Shown: positions 24,901 through 37,134 of the stretch, in pieces | Layout of the letters: the number at the start of each line of letters is the position of its first letter | How positions within the stretch are numbered: the stretch's first letter is position 1 | NCBI GenBank assembly: GCA_036877525.1 | Contig: JAZGTH010000099.1 | Span: forward strand, 124,001-188,000 | DNA length: 64,000 bases | Direction: 5' to 3' | DNA from: Chromobotia macracanthus | Lineage: Eukaryota; Chordata; Actinopteri; Cypriniformes; Botiidae | Position numbers and translations under genes: made by a program | Notes under the pieces: model-generated | Databases searched by the model: none | What the model saw: the letters and a program-made list of their open reading frames with translations, nothing else | Told to the model about the DNA's origin: nothing

Positions 24901-27900
24901 GTTTTAACAAACAGACAAAGTGGATGGATCACTGAGCGTTAACCTGTTACAGATGTTAGAAGTCACATGACTAGACCTCCACCAATCACTGACTCAAACA
25001 CTAAGCCGATTTTAACAATCGAACAGATTTAGATCATACTGTTGGCCTCAGTTCTTACCCAGAGAACATGGTACCACACTGAGGTTCCTCCAAAGTCAAT
25101 GTGGAAGTCTGTGTAGCTGTTTTTCACTCCCATGAGACAATACTTCTGCACAAACGGTTTGGGGAAGAACGAGTCATCAGGCCAGTAGTTCTCCACCCAG
25201 GACATCTTCTGTGCTATTTCCGGAACCACTACCAAATCAGACATCCTTAAAGAAACCAGAATATAAAAACGAGACTTCAAACCAGTGCTTCCACATGCAA
25301 AATGCTTGTTGGGTTTGGTTTAAATGCAGTGAATGTTCAGCTAATTACATACAGTGGCCCCAAAAAGTATTTGGGAACTTAAGCCACATAAGCAAATACA
25401 GTGCAAACCACACTGCATTACATTAAAAAAAAAAATCAAAACTAATGGCACTGCCAAAGAAAGGATGCTAAAACATTTCCCAGAACAAGCGTCACCATTT
25501 CTTGATTGCTGGTTATTCTTAATTATATCTTTTGATTTGTTTTAACCAAGTGGCCTCAGGTCAATTTTAGTAGATGTATGAAGTTCTTCTGAAGTTCACA
25601 CAGATGTAGTCCATTACATTTATACACGTGGCTTAATTGTCTAGTAACTTTTTTTAAGTCACTGTCTTAAGTCACTGTCCTAAATAAGCAACAGCAAGTT
25701 CATTTCTGTAAATCTAGAATAATTTAAGTTGCTTTCATTTCTGATGATCTTTAAAGCCTGAAGTTGAAGTTAATGTAGGACAAACATACTTTGTATCTGA
25801 GAACTCCAAGCTGATAACGTTCAACACTTTGGGTCGTTCGGGTTGATAGTAATACTTCACAAACTCTCCCAGCTTCAGTTTGCTGTCGGCTTGTTTTGCA
25901 ACATCAATCACATCGATAATTTTATCAGCACCTGGAAAAAAGAGGCAGATTGTGGATGACCAATACACTCATATAAAGGTTTATAGGGCATAAAAGATTG
26001 TCTTATACATAATCTGTTTGTTGGTTTCACAGACATACATGGTGTAATCAGCTTTGTGAGACACAGCTGCGTGACCGCAAATCACAGATGACAGTTGAGG
26101 ACCGGAAACGGGGCTGGACAGCTGGCCTCACACACACCCACACAACCGCCCGCCAACACACACATACACACAGCTGGCCAGCATCCGAAGAAAGGGAACA
26201 GCTGGCGGGAAAACCATCCTACAAACACATAATTGGGAACGGCTTCTCATCCTTAGAATATCCAAATTTGGGAACTGGACATCCAACTGGACATCTTTTG
26301 GGCAGTGCTTCTGAACCAATGCAGATATGTTTATGGTCACTGCATTCTTGTTTACTGTAAAATAAAGGCCAAAACTCTGTACTAACGGTTTCAAAGACAT
26401 TTAAGCTAACATTTGAAAAATTCCAAACCATATGACTTTCTTTTGTCTTTGGAACAAAGGTGAAAATGCTTTTTTGTATACAATGGAAGTAAATGGGAAC
26501 TGGGACCTTGAAGTGCTGAAAACAACAAAAAGCAACATAACAGTACCAAGAAAGGTAGTCCATACAACTTGGCTTCAGAAGACTTTGAATAAAGCGCATT
26601 GAAGTTATATTGACTGAAACAATACTTTTATGGTGCTTTTTAATCATTTTTGCAGCTCGACAGCTCCAGCCCCTCATCCACTTTCTTTGTAGGAACATTC
26701 TGCTAAACATCTCAGTTTGTCTTACACAGAAGACATTGAAATTTGAAATGACATTAAAAGTGAGTAAATACTGACAAGAGTTTTTCTTCTTTGGGTAAAA
26801 TATTCCTTTAACGGTCTTTTACCTTAGACAAACAGTCACATACCAAACACACATTTGTGTCAGCCTGACAGAAGACAGCAGTACTGTTCTCTAAATTTGC
26901 CCAGACTGCAAGAATGGGTGTTTGGGTGCTTGAATGTGTTTATTTTTAAGTAAAGAAAAGCAGGTGGAGATGGAATACACGACAGACAGAGTTAAGTTAA
27001 TGCCCTTTGTCAGTTCTCAACTGGTGGGTAACCTGATCTGTTGAGTGGCCCAATCCCACTCTCTTTCTCACACACACACACTTCTCCCCCTCGACACCTG
27101 TTACTATTAAAATACATCCAGCTTAAAGATCAATGGCGTGCGAAAGAGGGAGCCATGTAACATAAGAGTTCTGATAAAACAGACCTATTGGGAACCTGAA
27201 CTCAGGCTAACTGTGCTGCACAAGAGCTGTAACCGGACGCAAAAAGATCCGGGCCTAATGTAGGTGAGAAAGGAGATAACCTCAGAGCTGTAAATGAGTT
27301 CGGTTCAAACCCATTCAATACTGGCCCGGACGGATAACCACATTCACAAAGACACCAGGTAACCTAAAGCTTTATAGTTCAATGAGTAAGTATTTACACT
27401 TGTTAAAAAATGAGCTTGATCAAGATAAAACCTAGATAAGACTAATAGAGGTTGTTGATGTGATGATCGTGGTTGTACAAGCAGAATCACAAGCATTGCA
27501 GTTCTGAGGGGTATCAAATGTAAAAGTAAGGTTTGGTTATGTGTGACACTTCTCCCATTGGACTTGTTCAAGACTTAAACCCACATCACCCACAGGAGCA
27601 CCAAAGCTCAATGTGCCAAAACAGATTTAGCACTGGGCTATAGTCGTGATGCACACGCATTCCATCGTTTTGCCAATTTGACACAGTAATATGTAGATAT
27701 AATGTAAATATATGTATATTAAATATATATATATATAACTGTACACATATCATCAAATAGCACAAAGTGCACAGATGTAATGTGGGTCTGGTTATAAATG
27801 CGAATGTGTTATTGATCTAAAAGTGGCTGATTTGCTCCAGTGGCCCACTTGTCAACGTGTCTCTTGGGACTGTTATCTGATAGACATAGTAAATGTAGCA

Positions 27901-30900
27901 CACACACACAGAGCTCTTACCCACGTAATGTTCCACATCTCTGACCGAGAAAGACGGAGGGGGCAGTTTAAGCCCCAGTCCATCCAGTTCAGGCACCACT
28001 ATGGGGTAATGGAAGCCCTCTTTCTCCAGGTATTGCTGGGTCACCTGACTTCCCTGCATACGTACCACCACCTCATCGCCACTTTAGAACAAAGACATCC
28101 AATTTAGTTGCAACTCATAGTGGGTACATGCAAATCACAAAGACTTCAGATTTAAAACTGAAATAATGCCCAAATCACATATTAAAAGAAACAAACTATA
28201 AAAAAACCTCTTTGCAATGTATTTTAATGGCAACTTTATCAATATTTAAATTATTTTAATGCACATTTTATTTGGACATTGCATTTCATAAAGACATATG
28301 ACACTCCAGTATAAGAGCATTGAAACATATTGTATGTTTGTGTAACTCTAGGTGGTTAAGTTCACTTAATGAAAACCAATGTCAACACTGTCAATGTCAA
28401 ACATGCCTTGATTATTTGGATTAGTACAATATTTTTCTTCTTACATCACACATCTTGAATCTATTTTACAATGGCTGTTTAGCTGAAGCAGTTGATGGTT
28501 CCACAGATCCAAAAAAAAAATCATCCTTTTAAATAATTTCAGAGCAAATTGGCCCTGCGTCCAATCTTGTGCTTGATTTTCCTATTCAGATAAATGAAGT
28601 AGGTGCTCATACCTGGCGAAGCTCCTGGACTGAAGTTCCCGTACAAACACAGCAGTTCCCGCTTGCACGGGCCGCGTGCCGTCATCTGGCTCTGTGTAGT
28701 CATGCCTGTGCCAGTTATTACGCTTTTTCACTGGGAAAGAATATAAGAAACGTGAGTAATACTGATCCAGGAACAGCACAAAAGCAATGGAGAAGCACGT
28801 GTAGATGCACACACTTACTCAGAGAGGGTCCATGGATGGGCTTGCAGTTGGGACAGTGATAAACATCGATGTCAGCAGCATAGTGCTCCACTACCTGAAC
28901 ACAGCTGATAGAAAACAAGGAACCAGTCAATAGCCAATAAGAAATCACCTCCCATAACCAAATCTATAACCGCACCCACTTTATGAACAGTTATATTTAT
29001 ATATAAGCGCAATTATATCCAGACCGCTGTACACTGTATGTTGGAATGGAGCAATTAACTTTCTGGGTAGTTGCTAGGGTAATGTCCAATAATTAAATTA
29101 TTTATGAGATTCTGGTCCCTAGATGGGTGCCTTTTTCAATACAAGTCTACAGCACATCTTCACTGTCCACCAGGTGTGAAAGTTAACCTGTCCTCAACAA
29201 GTCACATGGTATAATTAATGTCTGTATCATATGAATAATACAGACCAGTCCTAAGCCTAGATCTTTGCCCCACACCTAATCCTACAATCTGATTGGTTAA
29301 TGAAAAGGCTGTTCCACAACCAACAATGTAGATTCCAGGAAATTGTCCCACTTCGTGAAACCAAATTCACCATCTAATGATATCAGCCAATTCGGCAGAT
29401 GTTGAGAGGGAAAACCAAAGGCACACCAAAGGAAAGCACCTCATGGAATTTTTGAACAAGCCAAAAGATAATTGAACAAAACTTTGTGGACAGCAAAAGT
29501 TTTGTTTAGTATCCTGCTGCGTAGTTAAACACCCAGTGGGCGGGAAGCGATACGCTCAACAGGCTGTGTTGCGTCACAGTTATGACATTTCCTCCATTAT
29601 CTATGTCACTCGAGCCACAGGCCAAGCTGCTTTGCCAATCTGCCAGACCACAACCGTAACGCTTACCCACCCACACAAACGCACATTCCTGAGGCTGATC
29701 TCAGAGCTGCGCTGCCAACCACGTGAGATCAGATAGTTGTGCTTTGACAGTCCAGTGTCAAGAACTTTACTTACACAGAGATTTATTCAAACAACTGGGG
29801 CCACACAGGAGAACACAGATAAGTGTTAATGCTCACACTTATGTCTAGACTGATCTTAGCTCTCCTGCACAACAACCTGAAAGAACAATCTATCTTTAAC
29901 TTCAGTCTCGAAAAGGATAACTAATGTGGACAATGTGTCAACAACACATGATGAAACTGCAGTCACATAGCATGTCCATGAGTTTCGACTGAGGACTGTA
30001 AAATACTTCAAAGCAAGTTGGCTGAACAGGTGGCCATCTTGGTAACGCCCTGCACAGTTATTTCTAGTCATGCGAGCACAGTTTCTTAAATGGAGAAAGA
30101 TCAAAATCTTCAAGAAACTATTTCCCAAACCTTGCAAACGTGTAGGGTGTCCCAGTTATCATCATACGATTTAGAAAGGTGCTTTCAAGTGGCACCACAC
30201 TGGTACAGACTACTACCTGACAGTGACATAGACTCAGATGAGAACTGCAAGGACTGTAACTATATCTGCTGTTGGTTTAGATAGTGACTGGTTAAATGAT
30301 GGGAGAAGCTGTACAAGAGGCGCTTCATGTTCTTCATAGTATTGACTGAGAATGTGAAAAAGTTCATTCTTTGATGTGTCACGATTCTGAGATTCGGAAT
30401 CTATTCTTTAAAATTCAGAATCGATTCTGCGTTCAATTCAAATTATGGCCGAGCGTGCGCCAGAACCAAAAAAATAAATCATAGATGAACATATCCTAGC
30501 AAACTTGTTTATTTGGATAGAAATGGACAAACTACTATCAAATTTGAAAGCGACTTGGAAAACAACTGTGATAGAATCAGGGGAGTCAAAATCTTACACA
30601 GAGTCGAATTTCAGTACAACACCTGCAGACGCTCAGCCGTGATTAGAACAGAATGCAGAATCAATTCTGAATATTAAGAAAAATATTAAAATAATATGAT
30701 AATAAAATATTATCAAAGCTCTGTTAAGGCAATTTTATATGATTCTGCCATAAACGCTTTCATCATCTAAATAAAGAGACACATCAAGGGGGATGCTGTG
30801 ATTTAAGGTTGTTAAAATCAGCAGGAGACTCGGAAAGGTGATTCTTCTCAAAGGAAAGACAGCCTTTGAACACAGACAGAGGATTCAGTGAGCTGCTGCA

Positions 30901-33900
30901 TTGAGCTTTGATCTCCTCATTATTGCAGGAAACTGCAAGACAAAGCATAAACTGGAAACAGAAAGCTGCCGTTGTCCTAGCAAAGGCCTAGCTACTGCAA
31001 TTCCTGTGCAAAATGTAGACGGCTAACCATGTGCTTTATAAAGAGGCCAATACCAGTTACACTGGACAGCTCCTGGACAGGAACATTTTAATTGTCAATG
31101 TAACTTAGTATAATTACATGTATAAACTTGTCTCAGTCCCATATTTTTATTATTGCAATCCAATATGGCTAAATTTACTGCTGCTTTTTAAAATAAAAAA
31201 TGGCAATGTTTTCGAGAATTGTTTTCACAAGCATGCATTTCTCAAAATTAGGAAAAGTAAAAAATAGATAAAGCACCATACATAGACCTTTCATGACAGA
31301 CCTACCAAAAGTTCTAATTATTAAGTAATTGTTTGAAAACTTTACAATATACTTTCAATATATTTTATTGGATTTAAAGGTAGGGTAGAAAGAATAGAAA
31401 GAATAAGATCCTACCCTCCCTACTTTTAAGCAATGGCTTTAGGTCAAATATTGCAATTGTAGAGTCTATTATTGTAATTATATAGATTGTCAAATCCTAC
31501 AGGGACCACAGTGTGGATTAACACATTCATGATGAGGGTCATGTCAGTATGACCACACTATACCATTCATTGGTTCAGTCTTTTATCCCAGGAATTTACT
31601 TGGAACAAAATTCGCATCTCCAATGAGAAGGCTTGTAGCAGTGCCACGACTCCAGTCTGTTCTCTGGTACAGTCACCTGGGTATCACAGCCAGACATGTG
31701 ATGACACAAGAGCAGATGGGGGAGGAAGGGTGCAAGTATGAATGAATCTACACCCACACTACTCCTCCGCTTCCCTCCTCCATGACAATGAAGGAAAGAA
31801 TAGACAGCTTAAATCCCAGCCCTCTGCTAGTATACAAGCACACAGGTTCCCACAAATCACTCACTTTATGTTCTCTATGTTTAAAGTCTCAGAGACCCCA
31901 ATGCTGTAATTAAGAATTTGACCTATTCATTCTTGTTCATCTAATATAATTTAAAAAGATGAAATTGTTTTTTCTTATTGATTCTTATACAATTAAGAAA
32001 GGTCATGACTTTACCACCCACCCTGTCTTGTATGTATGCAAGTATGTTGTCTTGGCTATTAAAGTGGACTTTTGGTCACTCGGACCCCAAACTCAACATT
32101 AAAGTTAATGTAAGAGTTAAGGTAGGTTTCCCTCAGGTGTTAAAGGGTTAAAATTGTGATCTTTTTAGACAAAATATCCTGTCATTTTCTCATCGGATTT
32201 TCCATCTGCCCTGTTTCGCTCACTATGCATCTGCCTAATTATGCAAACTCCATTTTATTACCAGACTGATTATTATAAACCAAAGGTTATCTATCCTTCA
32301 GTAGTTCAGAAGTCTCTGTTTCATAACACAAAGTAAATCAGGTTACTGTGCCACTCGCCTGCAATTGAGTCAGCCCTTCTGTCACCCGAGTAACTGATTA
32401 ACCACCCACCCGAGAACATAACCATAAAAACTAACCATTTGAACACATTTCCAGTGACTACATTACTTCTGTGGCCTTTATTTTCTGTAGCCCACTGTAT
32501 GTTTACTATTGCTATACTTTGTGTATTTAGGCAATAAGGCACAGAAGGTTATGGCCTAAAGAGCAAAGTGACTATACAGCACAGCTTGAAGTGCCTTTAT
32601 TTCTTTTATAAAACACATACTACAAACAAATAAGGGTTTTCACTGAAACAAATGCATTTTGTATAACGTCTGTAATAAACAGAAGTCTTTCACTGGATTA
32701 ATCCACTAACAGCTCACGGAGCAGATTGGGGTCACCAAACCAGGCCCTGACAGCTGAACTTTAATCTTTAAGGGCATCTTGGGTTTGGAACCTTGTGAAA
32801 GCTTTTGTTGAGACTTCGAAGCACATTTAGGACTTAATAAAACTTAAGATAAACAGCACAACATATTGATGAAAAGAGCGTCATGAGGTTTTCACAGGAA
32901 AGATTTTAGCCTCCACCTTCTAATCATTAAAAATAAAGTTCTTAATGGTACAGTGTGTCATTTCCAGACCACCAAATGGAACTGCAAGAACATCCACTGT
33001 TTCCAAACAAGCTTTCCAAACACTCGCCCATCAGCCATTGTCAGACTGGTAGTCCCGCCCCAAACTCACACCATTGGTTGAGCAGATGTTGACTTGTCAA
33101 AACACTCCAACAAACAGAGCAATGTTTTGACAGCACCACACTGTTTCTCTTCAGAAAGTCTACCAACGAATGGCTTACTTGTAGTTGTCTTTGCACATTC
33201 AACTAGGATGGAAATAAATTACACACTTCACTGTTATGACATTTTCACAAGCTCACTCTCTTTGTCTTCCAGTTACAAGACGTTGAAGTTAGGCAGATCC
33301 ATTGACAGGAACGATCTGTAAGCCCACAGAGACAAGGAAAGTCATGGTTACTCAATAGCCCAGCATTCCCAAGACTTTCTTGTTAGGTTTCCTCCCGGTC
33401 ACAAACCTTTACTCCAGATCTTGCTAAAACGGCCTCACACAAGCGGAGGTTGTAGCTTGTTTGATACGTTCTACTATCTTGGTTTATTATGCAGAGACAA
33501 CTGCAAGCTGTCTGATATGACAACTTCTGGCTCATCCAGTGTTGTGGGTTTGGACTGTGGAAGAGGGTTAAAGGTGAAGTATGTTATTTTTTGATGTTGA
33601 AACACTTTCTCCTAGTTTACCATGCATAGACAACTAGAGGAAAGTCATTTGTAGGTTGAATTCCTGAAGACTGCAAACAATGTGGCACTTTCAAAACACA
33701 GCACTGTTTGGCAAGCGATTTAACATGTCGACTTCTGGTCTGAGGTTGGGGTGAGGCTACATATATGATGGACAATGGCAGACAGGGACAAAACAAGTTG
33801 GAAAACCTGTCTGAAAATAAACAATATTTTTACAATTCTGTTTAGTACCACTATTGGCACATAAAAATCAGCAGTTTTCACCAAAGGTCAGATGAACCAA

Positions 33901-35777
33901 AAGTAAAAGTTAAAAGAAGTCAAAATAGGGCCTACAGAGTACAGACCATTAAATTCAGTCAAACAATTTTCTCAATTAGTTGTACACACACCTAAGATAT
34001 CTAATGCATTCTTGGAGTCTTCAACTAATGCTCAGAACTTCTGACTGTAAATCTTTTAACATCTTTAAATCATTTAATAAAGATTTGTGTCTTAGCTTCT
34101 TTCATTGTGTCTGAAGAGGTCTGAAAAGGGCGAAAAAACTTAAATCTTGGTCCCTCATCTTGGCCTCCAGCCAAAATGTGTTCGTGGGTAAATAATTGTA
34201 AGTACTGTGGCTTCAGTTTGCCTCAGATAAACCTGTCTATTATAGTGATTGATTTGCAGGTTCAGACACATTTCCTCATTCAGGTAGGCATCTACATCCT
34301 GCTAGTTTCACATTTTTGATTCGTAGCAGTGCTGTGTGAATTGTGTAAGGCTAATCTAGATGCGAAGCGAGAGCAAGCATGCTAACACGTTGTGCGTCAC
34401 TGACGAAGCAGAATCAGCCCACCCCCAAAACCCTTTTTCTGCCATTTAATAGTGCCGCTCAAAAAGTTTGAGGAATCTGGCAGTTCCACAAAGTTATGCA
34501 AGACTGCGAATTCCCAGCACCACTACTGCTCATCTCAAGACGGGAAGGGAAGTTGACAGCTTGTGCATTATCATAAAATCGTTTGTGCCAATCACTGGAA
34601 ATGCTCACACTGGACAATTTCACAACAAGAAATATTATGACATTAGAGAACAAGATAAACATGACATGAGCAGGCATGATCATCATACCTTCCCCTGCGG
34701 AAACTGGCACGAACGCCCAGACATTCCTCCGATGAAATTAATGTAATTAAAATGATTACAAACAAAACAGCTTTCTGTTACTAGTGGCTGTGAGGACCGT
34801 CCTTACTGATCATTTTATGAGTTTCTGGTGTCGCATTTGTGAGATATTTTCAGACATGTGGCCCCCACAAGTACAGCAAAACAAGAATAAGCAAATAAAA
34901 AGCCTTTTCTGATCAGATTAAATGGATTATTGGCAACATAAATATGATAGCATGGTGTTCTTCAAAGTTACCCTTGAGCACTATGTAAATTGCATTGTTT
35001 ATGAATATGGTAATGCAACATTATCTTTAACATTGTAAATAATCGTATTATCATCTAAGGCCATTATTATACCACAGTACCACCAAAGTATGTTTACCAC
35101 AGTTTACTACGACAACAATAGTTACAGTAACTACAGCCTTTTGACCGAAACTAGTGTTACTATGGTGATTAGTATTAGTACAGACCAAGTTCACCCTTCA
35201 GACTAAAACAATCAGGTTAAAATGAACAGCTACAGACACTTTAAAAGCCACACGAATGATTTGGGTGTAAACTTGTTAGAAAACAACTCGATGAAGCACT
35301 TTGGCAGAGAATGTCAAAAGCTGGCAGGCGATTTAAAGGTACAGTTTCATAACACACAGACGAGCCATGTGGCTTTTGGCAGCTCAGTTATAAAACAAGC
35401 AGAATGATTTAATCGTAAAATGCGACATTAGACGGCGGTGTGTCATACAAGCTCGCCGCGTAAATGTTTGGCAAATAAATTTGACAAAAATCGATGAATA
35501 TCGTCTGTAACGCACGGCAGCCAAACGTGATCGCGCATCGTCATATTTAAATACCCTGAACGCGCGTCACCCGGACTTTCACATGACACCCTACATTTAC
35601 GCCACAAATACCGCCATGGCAGGACACCCCGAACATATCAACCCCCCGACATCTGTTAACGAGACCTTAATGTCCATACCTGCCGTGAAACCAGTCCTTA
35701 CAAATGTCGCACTCGATCATGAAGCGGTTCACATCATAGGGCTGCCGGCAGACACAGTAGAGCTGGGCAGCCGCCAT
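18958..35777 (-). CDS. kdm7a: kdm7a-like histone lysine demethylase (PHD-JmjC), complete, 18 coding exons
   Basis: Nuclear Fe(II)/2-oxoglutarate demethylase; the family removes mono/dimethyl marks from H3K9 and H3K27 and reads H3K4me3 with its PHD finger. Exons in transcript order: 35680-35777, 28819-28904, 28613-28730, 27921-28081, 25790-25931, 25059-25245, 24623-24785, 23606-23693, 22852-22958, 22574-22665, 22220-22306, 21712-21933, 21347-21471, 20929-21107, 20663-20757, 20437-20558, 19756-20075, 18958-19046. Every junction is GT-AG and phases join; 2,481 bp gives 826 aa. The PHD ligands are C8, C10, C23, C26, H31, C34, C50, C53. The JmjC domain spans about 198-354, with iron ligands H250, D252, H322 and 2-oxoglutarate contacts T247 and K267, so it should be active. 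The C-terminus keeps the AIQGML motif, SNQATKG and GKRPKKG...KQRLGKILK. The KRNNWHRHDYTE motif favours KDM7A over PHF8 or PHF2. It is shorter than human KDM7A (about 940 aa), mostly in the low-complexity second half. A six-histidine run (483-488) precedes the conserved PSNLDVLELHT. The teleost a/b paralogue is not resolved. Confidence 0.96.
26390..26820. repeat. Interspersed repeat in kdm7a intron 5 (after exon 25790-25931's upstream side)
   Basis: Lies in the intron between exons 27921-28081 and 25790-25931. It has the features of a common fish non-autonomous element: 'ccaaaccatatgactttctt', 'acaatggaagtaaatggga', 'gtgagtaaatactgac' and an 'atattcctttaa' end. A related but different arrangement occurs at 54.36-54.88 kb. 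The family name is not assigned. Confidence 0.5.
28905..35679. other. kdm7a intron 1 (6.8 kb), no nested gene recognised
   Basis: By far the largest intron of the gene, separating the exon with the first five PHD ligands (C8, C10, C23, C26, H31) from the exon with the last three (C34, C50, C53). Contents I can support: a GTTGCTAGGG motif near 29,070, a repeat with 'gattctgagattcggaatc'-like and 'cagaatcaattctgaat' ends at about 30,370-30,680, and a dispersed repeat at 32,935-33,110. The rest is AT-rich, with no convincing coding ORFs. Confidence 0.55.
32935..33110 (-). repeat. Dispersed repeat, inverted partner at 60.58-60.72 kb
   Basis: On the minus strand it contains 'ctcaaccaatggtgtgagtt' followed by 'tggggcgggact' and 'accatttggtggt'-like ends. 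Nearly the same order of words appears on the plus strand at about 60,590-60,720 ('ctcaaccaatggcgtgagtt', 'tggggcgggact'). They are two copies of one interspersed family in opposite orientation. The start 'ggtacagtgtgtcatttcc' looks like an element end. Confidence 0.65.
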
Positions 35778-35900
35778 CTTCCTAATGTCCCTAAACAACG
35801 CTGAGCGCGGGGTGGGCGGGGCTAACATCGACGAAAACGCACGAATGGAAGAAAGGGGCGGGGCTATCACGAGCGGAAACTGCCGAAGGAAAAACCTAGT
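35778..35900 (-). promoter_or_regulatory. kdm7a: kdm7a promoter with two GC boxes
   Basis: Immediately upstream of the kdm7a ATG are two Sp1-type GC boxes on the plus strand, GGGCGGGGC at 35,814-35,822 and GGGGCGGGGC at 35,855-35,864. The start codon itself lies in an AAGATGGCGGC context that resembles a YY1 site. No TATA box is seen. The CpG density falls off beyond about 35.9 kb, then a second small CpG-containing patch with CACGTG occurs at 36,340-36,415. Confidence 0.6.
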
Positions 35901-36726
35901 CGGACCGAAATAAAAGCCTTCCACTGCAGACATGAGCAAACACACGAACACAGGAGCACAAAAGTCAGTGGAGACGTATAACGTCTCATTCATTTCTCAT
36001 ATAACGTCTGTATTCATTTCACGTTTTAGATTTTCCAGTTTTGCTGACAATACTGACAAGCCAGTAACCTACTATGATAAGACACGGTCGGCTAACACAT
36101 GGCTTGAGAGTTAGACATTTAAAGCAAGTGCATAATATAAATCAGATTTATCACCGCAATCGCAATGTTACCTTTAGTTATACCATATGTTATATTATGT
36201 TATTATTATATAATAATTATAATAAAATTACATTGATATAAAATAACGGGCAAAGCTAGAATAAGCTATTAAAATAACAAAGGAAACGAAACAATTGACC
36301 AGAAGATATTAAATCTCGTGTGTATTAATTCAGTATCGGCGTGCGGCACGTGCTATACGTGATCAGCTGCGAGCTCTGTGACATGCGCAGACGGTCGCTG
36401 TGAGGAGAAGCCGGGAAAATAAAACACCTTAATTAATTAAAACATTTATTTAAAATCGCCATAGCGCTACTCCAAATAGAAATAAAAGTTAATAAAAATC
36501 ACTTATTGAAAAATGAATGGGGCATAGCACCATCAGATATAAACCGAAGTGGAGCAGTGATCAGCCGACATGAAATGTGTCAATTATTTATAGAGCAGCT
36601 GTGCACTCTCTGATGTTGATATTAAACAGATTTCTGTGTTTAATTTTGCTTCACAACTACAATAAAATGAAATCAAAGGGACTACAAGCATTCAAAACGT
36701 TTTATGGACATGCGCGCCATCTAGCG
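35901..36726. other. Upstream region of kdm7a; no gene recognised
   Basis: AT-rich except for a patch at about 36,340-36,415 containing an E-box CACGTG and several CGs, which could belong to a divergent promoter. No coding sequence with family resemblance follows on the plus strand. Confidence 0.4.
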
Positions 36727-36832
36727 TTCACAGTGTTCACTGTTCACAATGCAGTTCATCTTGATCCTACATTTTCAATGTCACAAATGAACCAAATGTA
36801 ATGACAGTCACATTTATGTTTTGTTATTTTAA
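36727..36832 (+). repeat. 106-bp direct repeat, copy 1
   Basis: Begins 'ttcacagtgttcactgttca' and ends 'ttttgttattttaa'. By base-by-base comparison it is identical over 106 bases to 42,916-43,021 in the same orientation. Flanking bases differ at both ends. The pair brackets the tandem array and the intronless ORF. Confidence 0.95.
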
Positions 36833-37134
36833 TAGAGGTACCTAAACTTACTTAATGACGTCTTTTTCTTACTGTCAAATCTAAAATCAGGAACAAAGAC
36901 ACATTAATAGATTAAGTTTAGCCAAAGAAACAGGGGAAAAACAGAAGTAAATTGAGTCACTTATACATACAAACACAGAAAGTCATAGCTGTTAATTAAA
37001 AAAGAATAATATCACACTAAAAGCATAAATGTTGCTATTATTTTTACCAGAAACATAAAACACAGAAGCAACAGTTTGCAAAATGAAGACATCAAAGAAT
37101 TTATTTATTTATTATTAAAGGAAGAATTTGATTA
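36833..37134. other. AT-rich lead-in to the tandem array
   Basis: About 300 bases between the first 106-bp repeat and the tandem array. No ORF or recognised element. It contains several A-rich runs. Confidence 0.45.

Noticed and set aside
26219..26710. 163-aa minus-strand ORF inside a kdm7a intron
   Set aside because: It overlaps an interspersed repeat and shows no recognisable motif.
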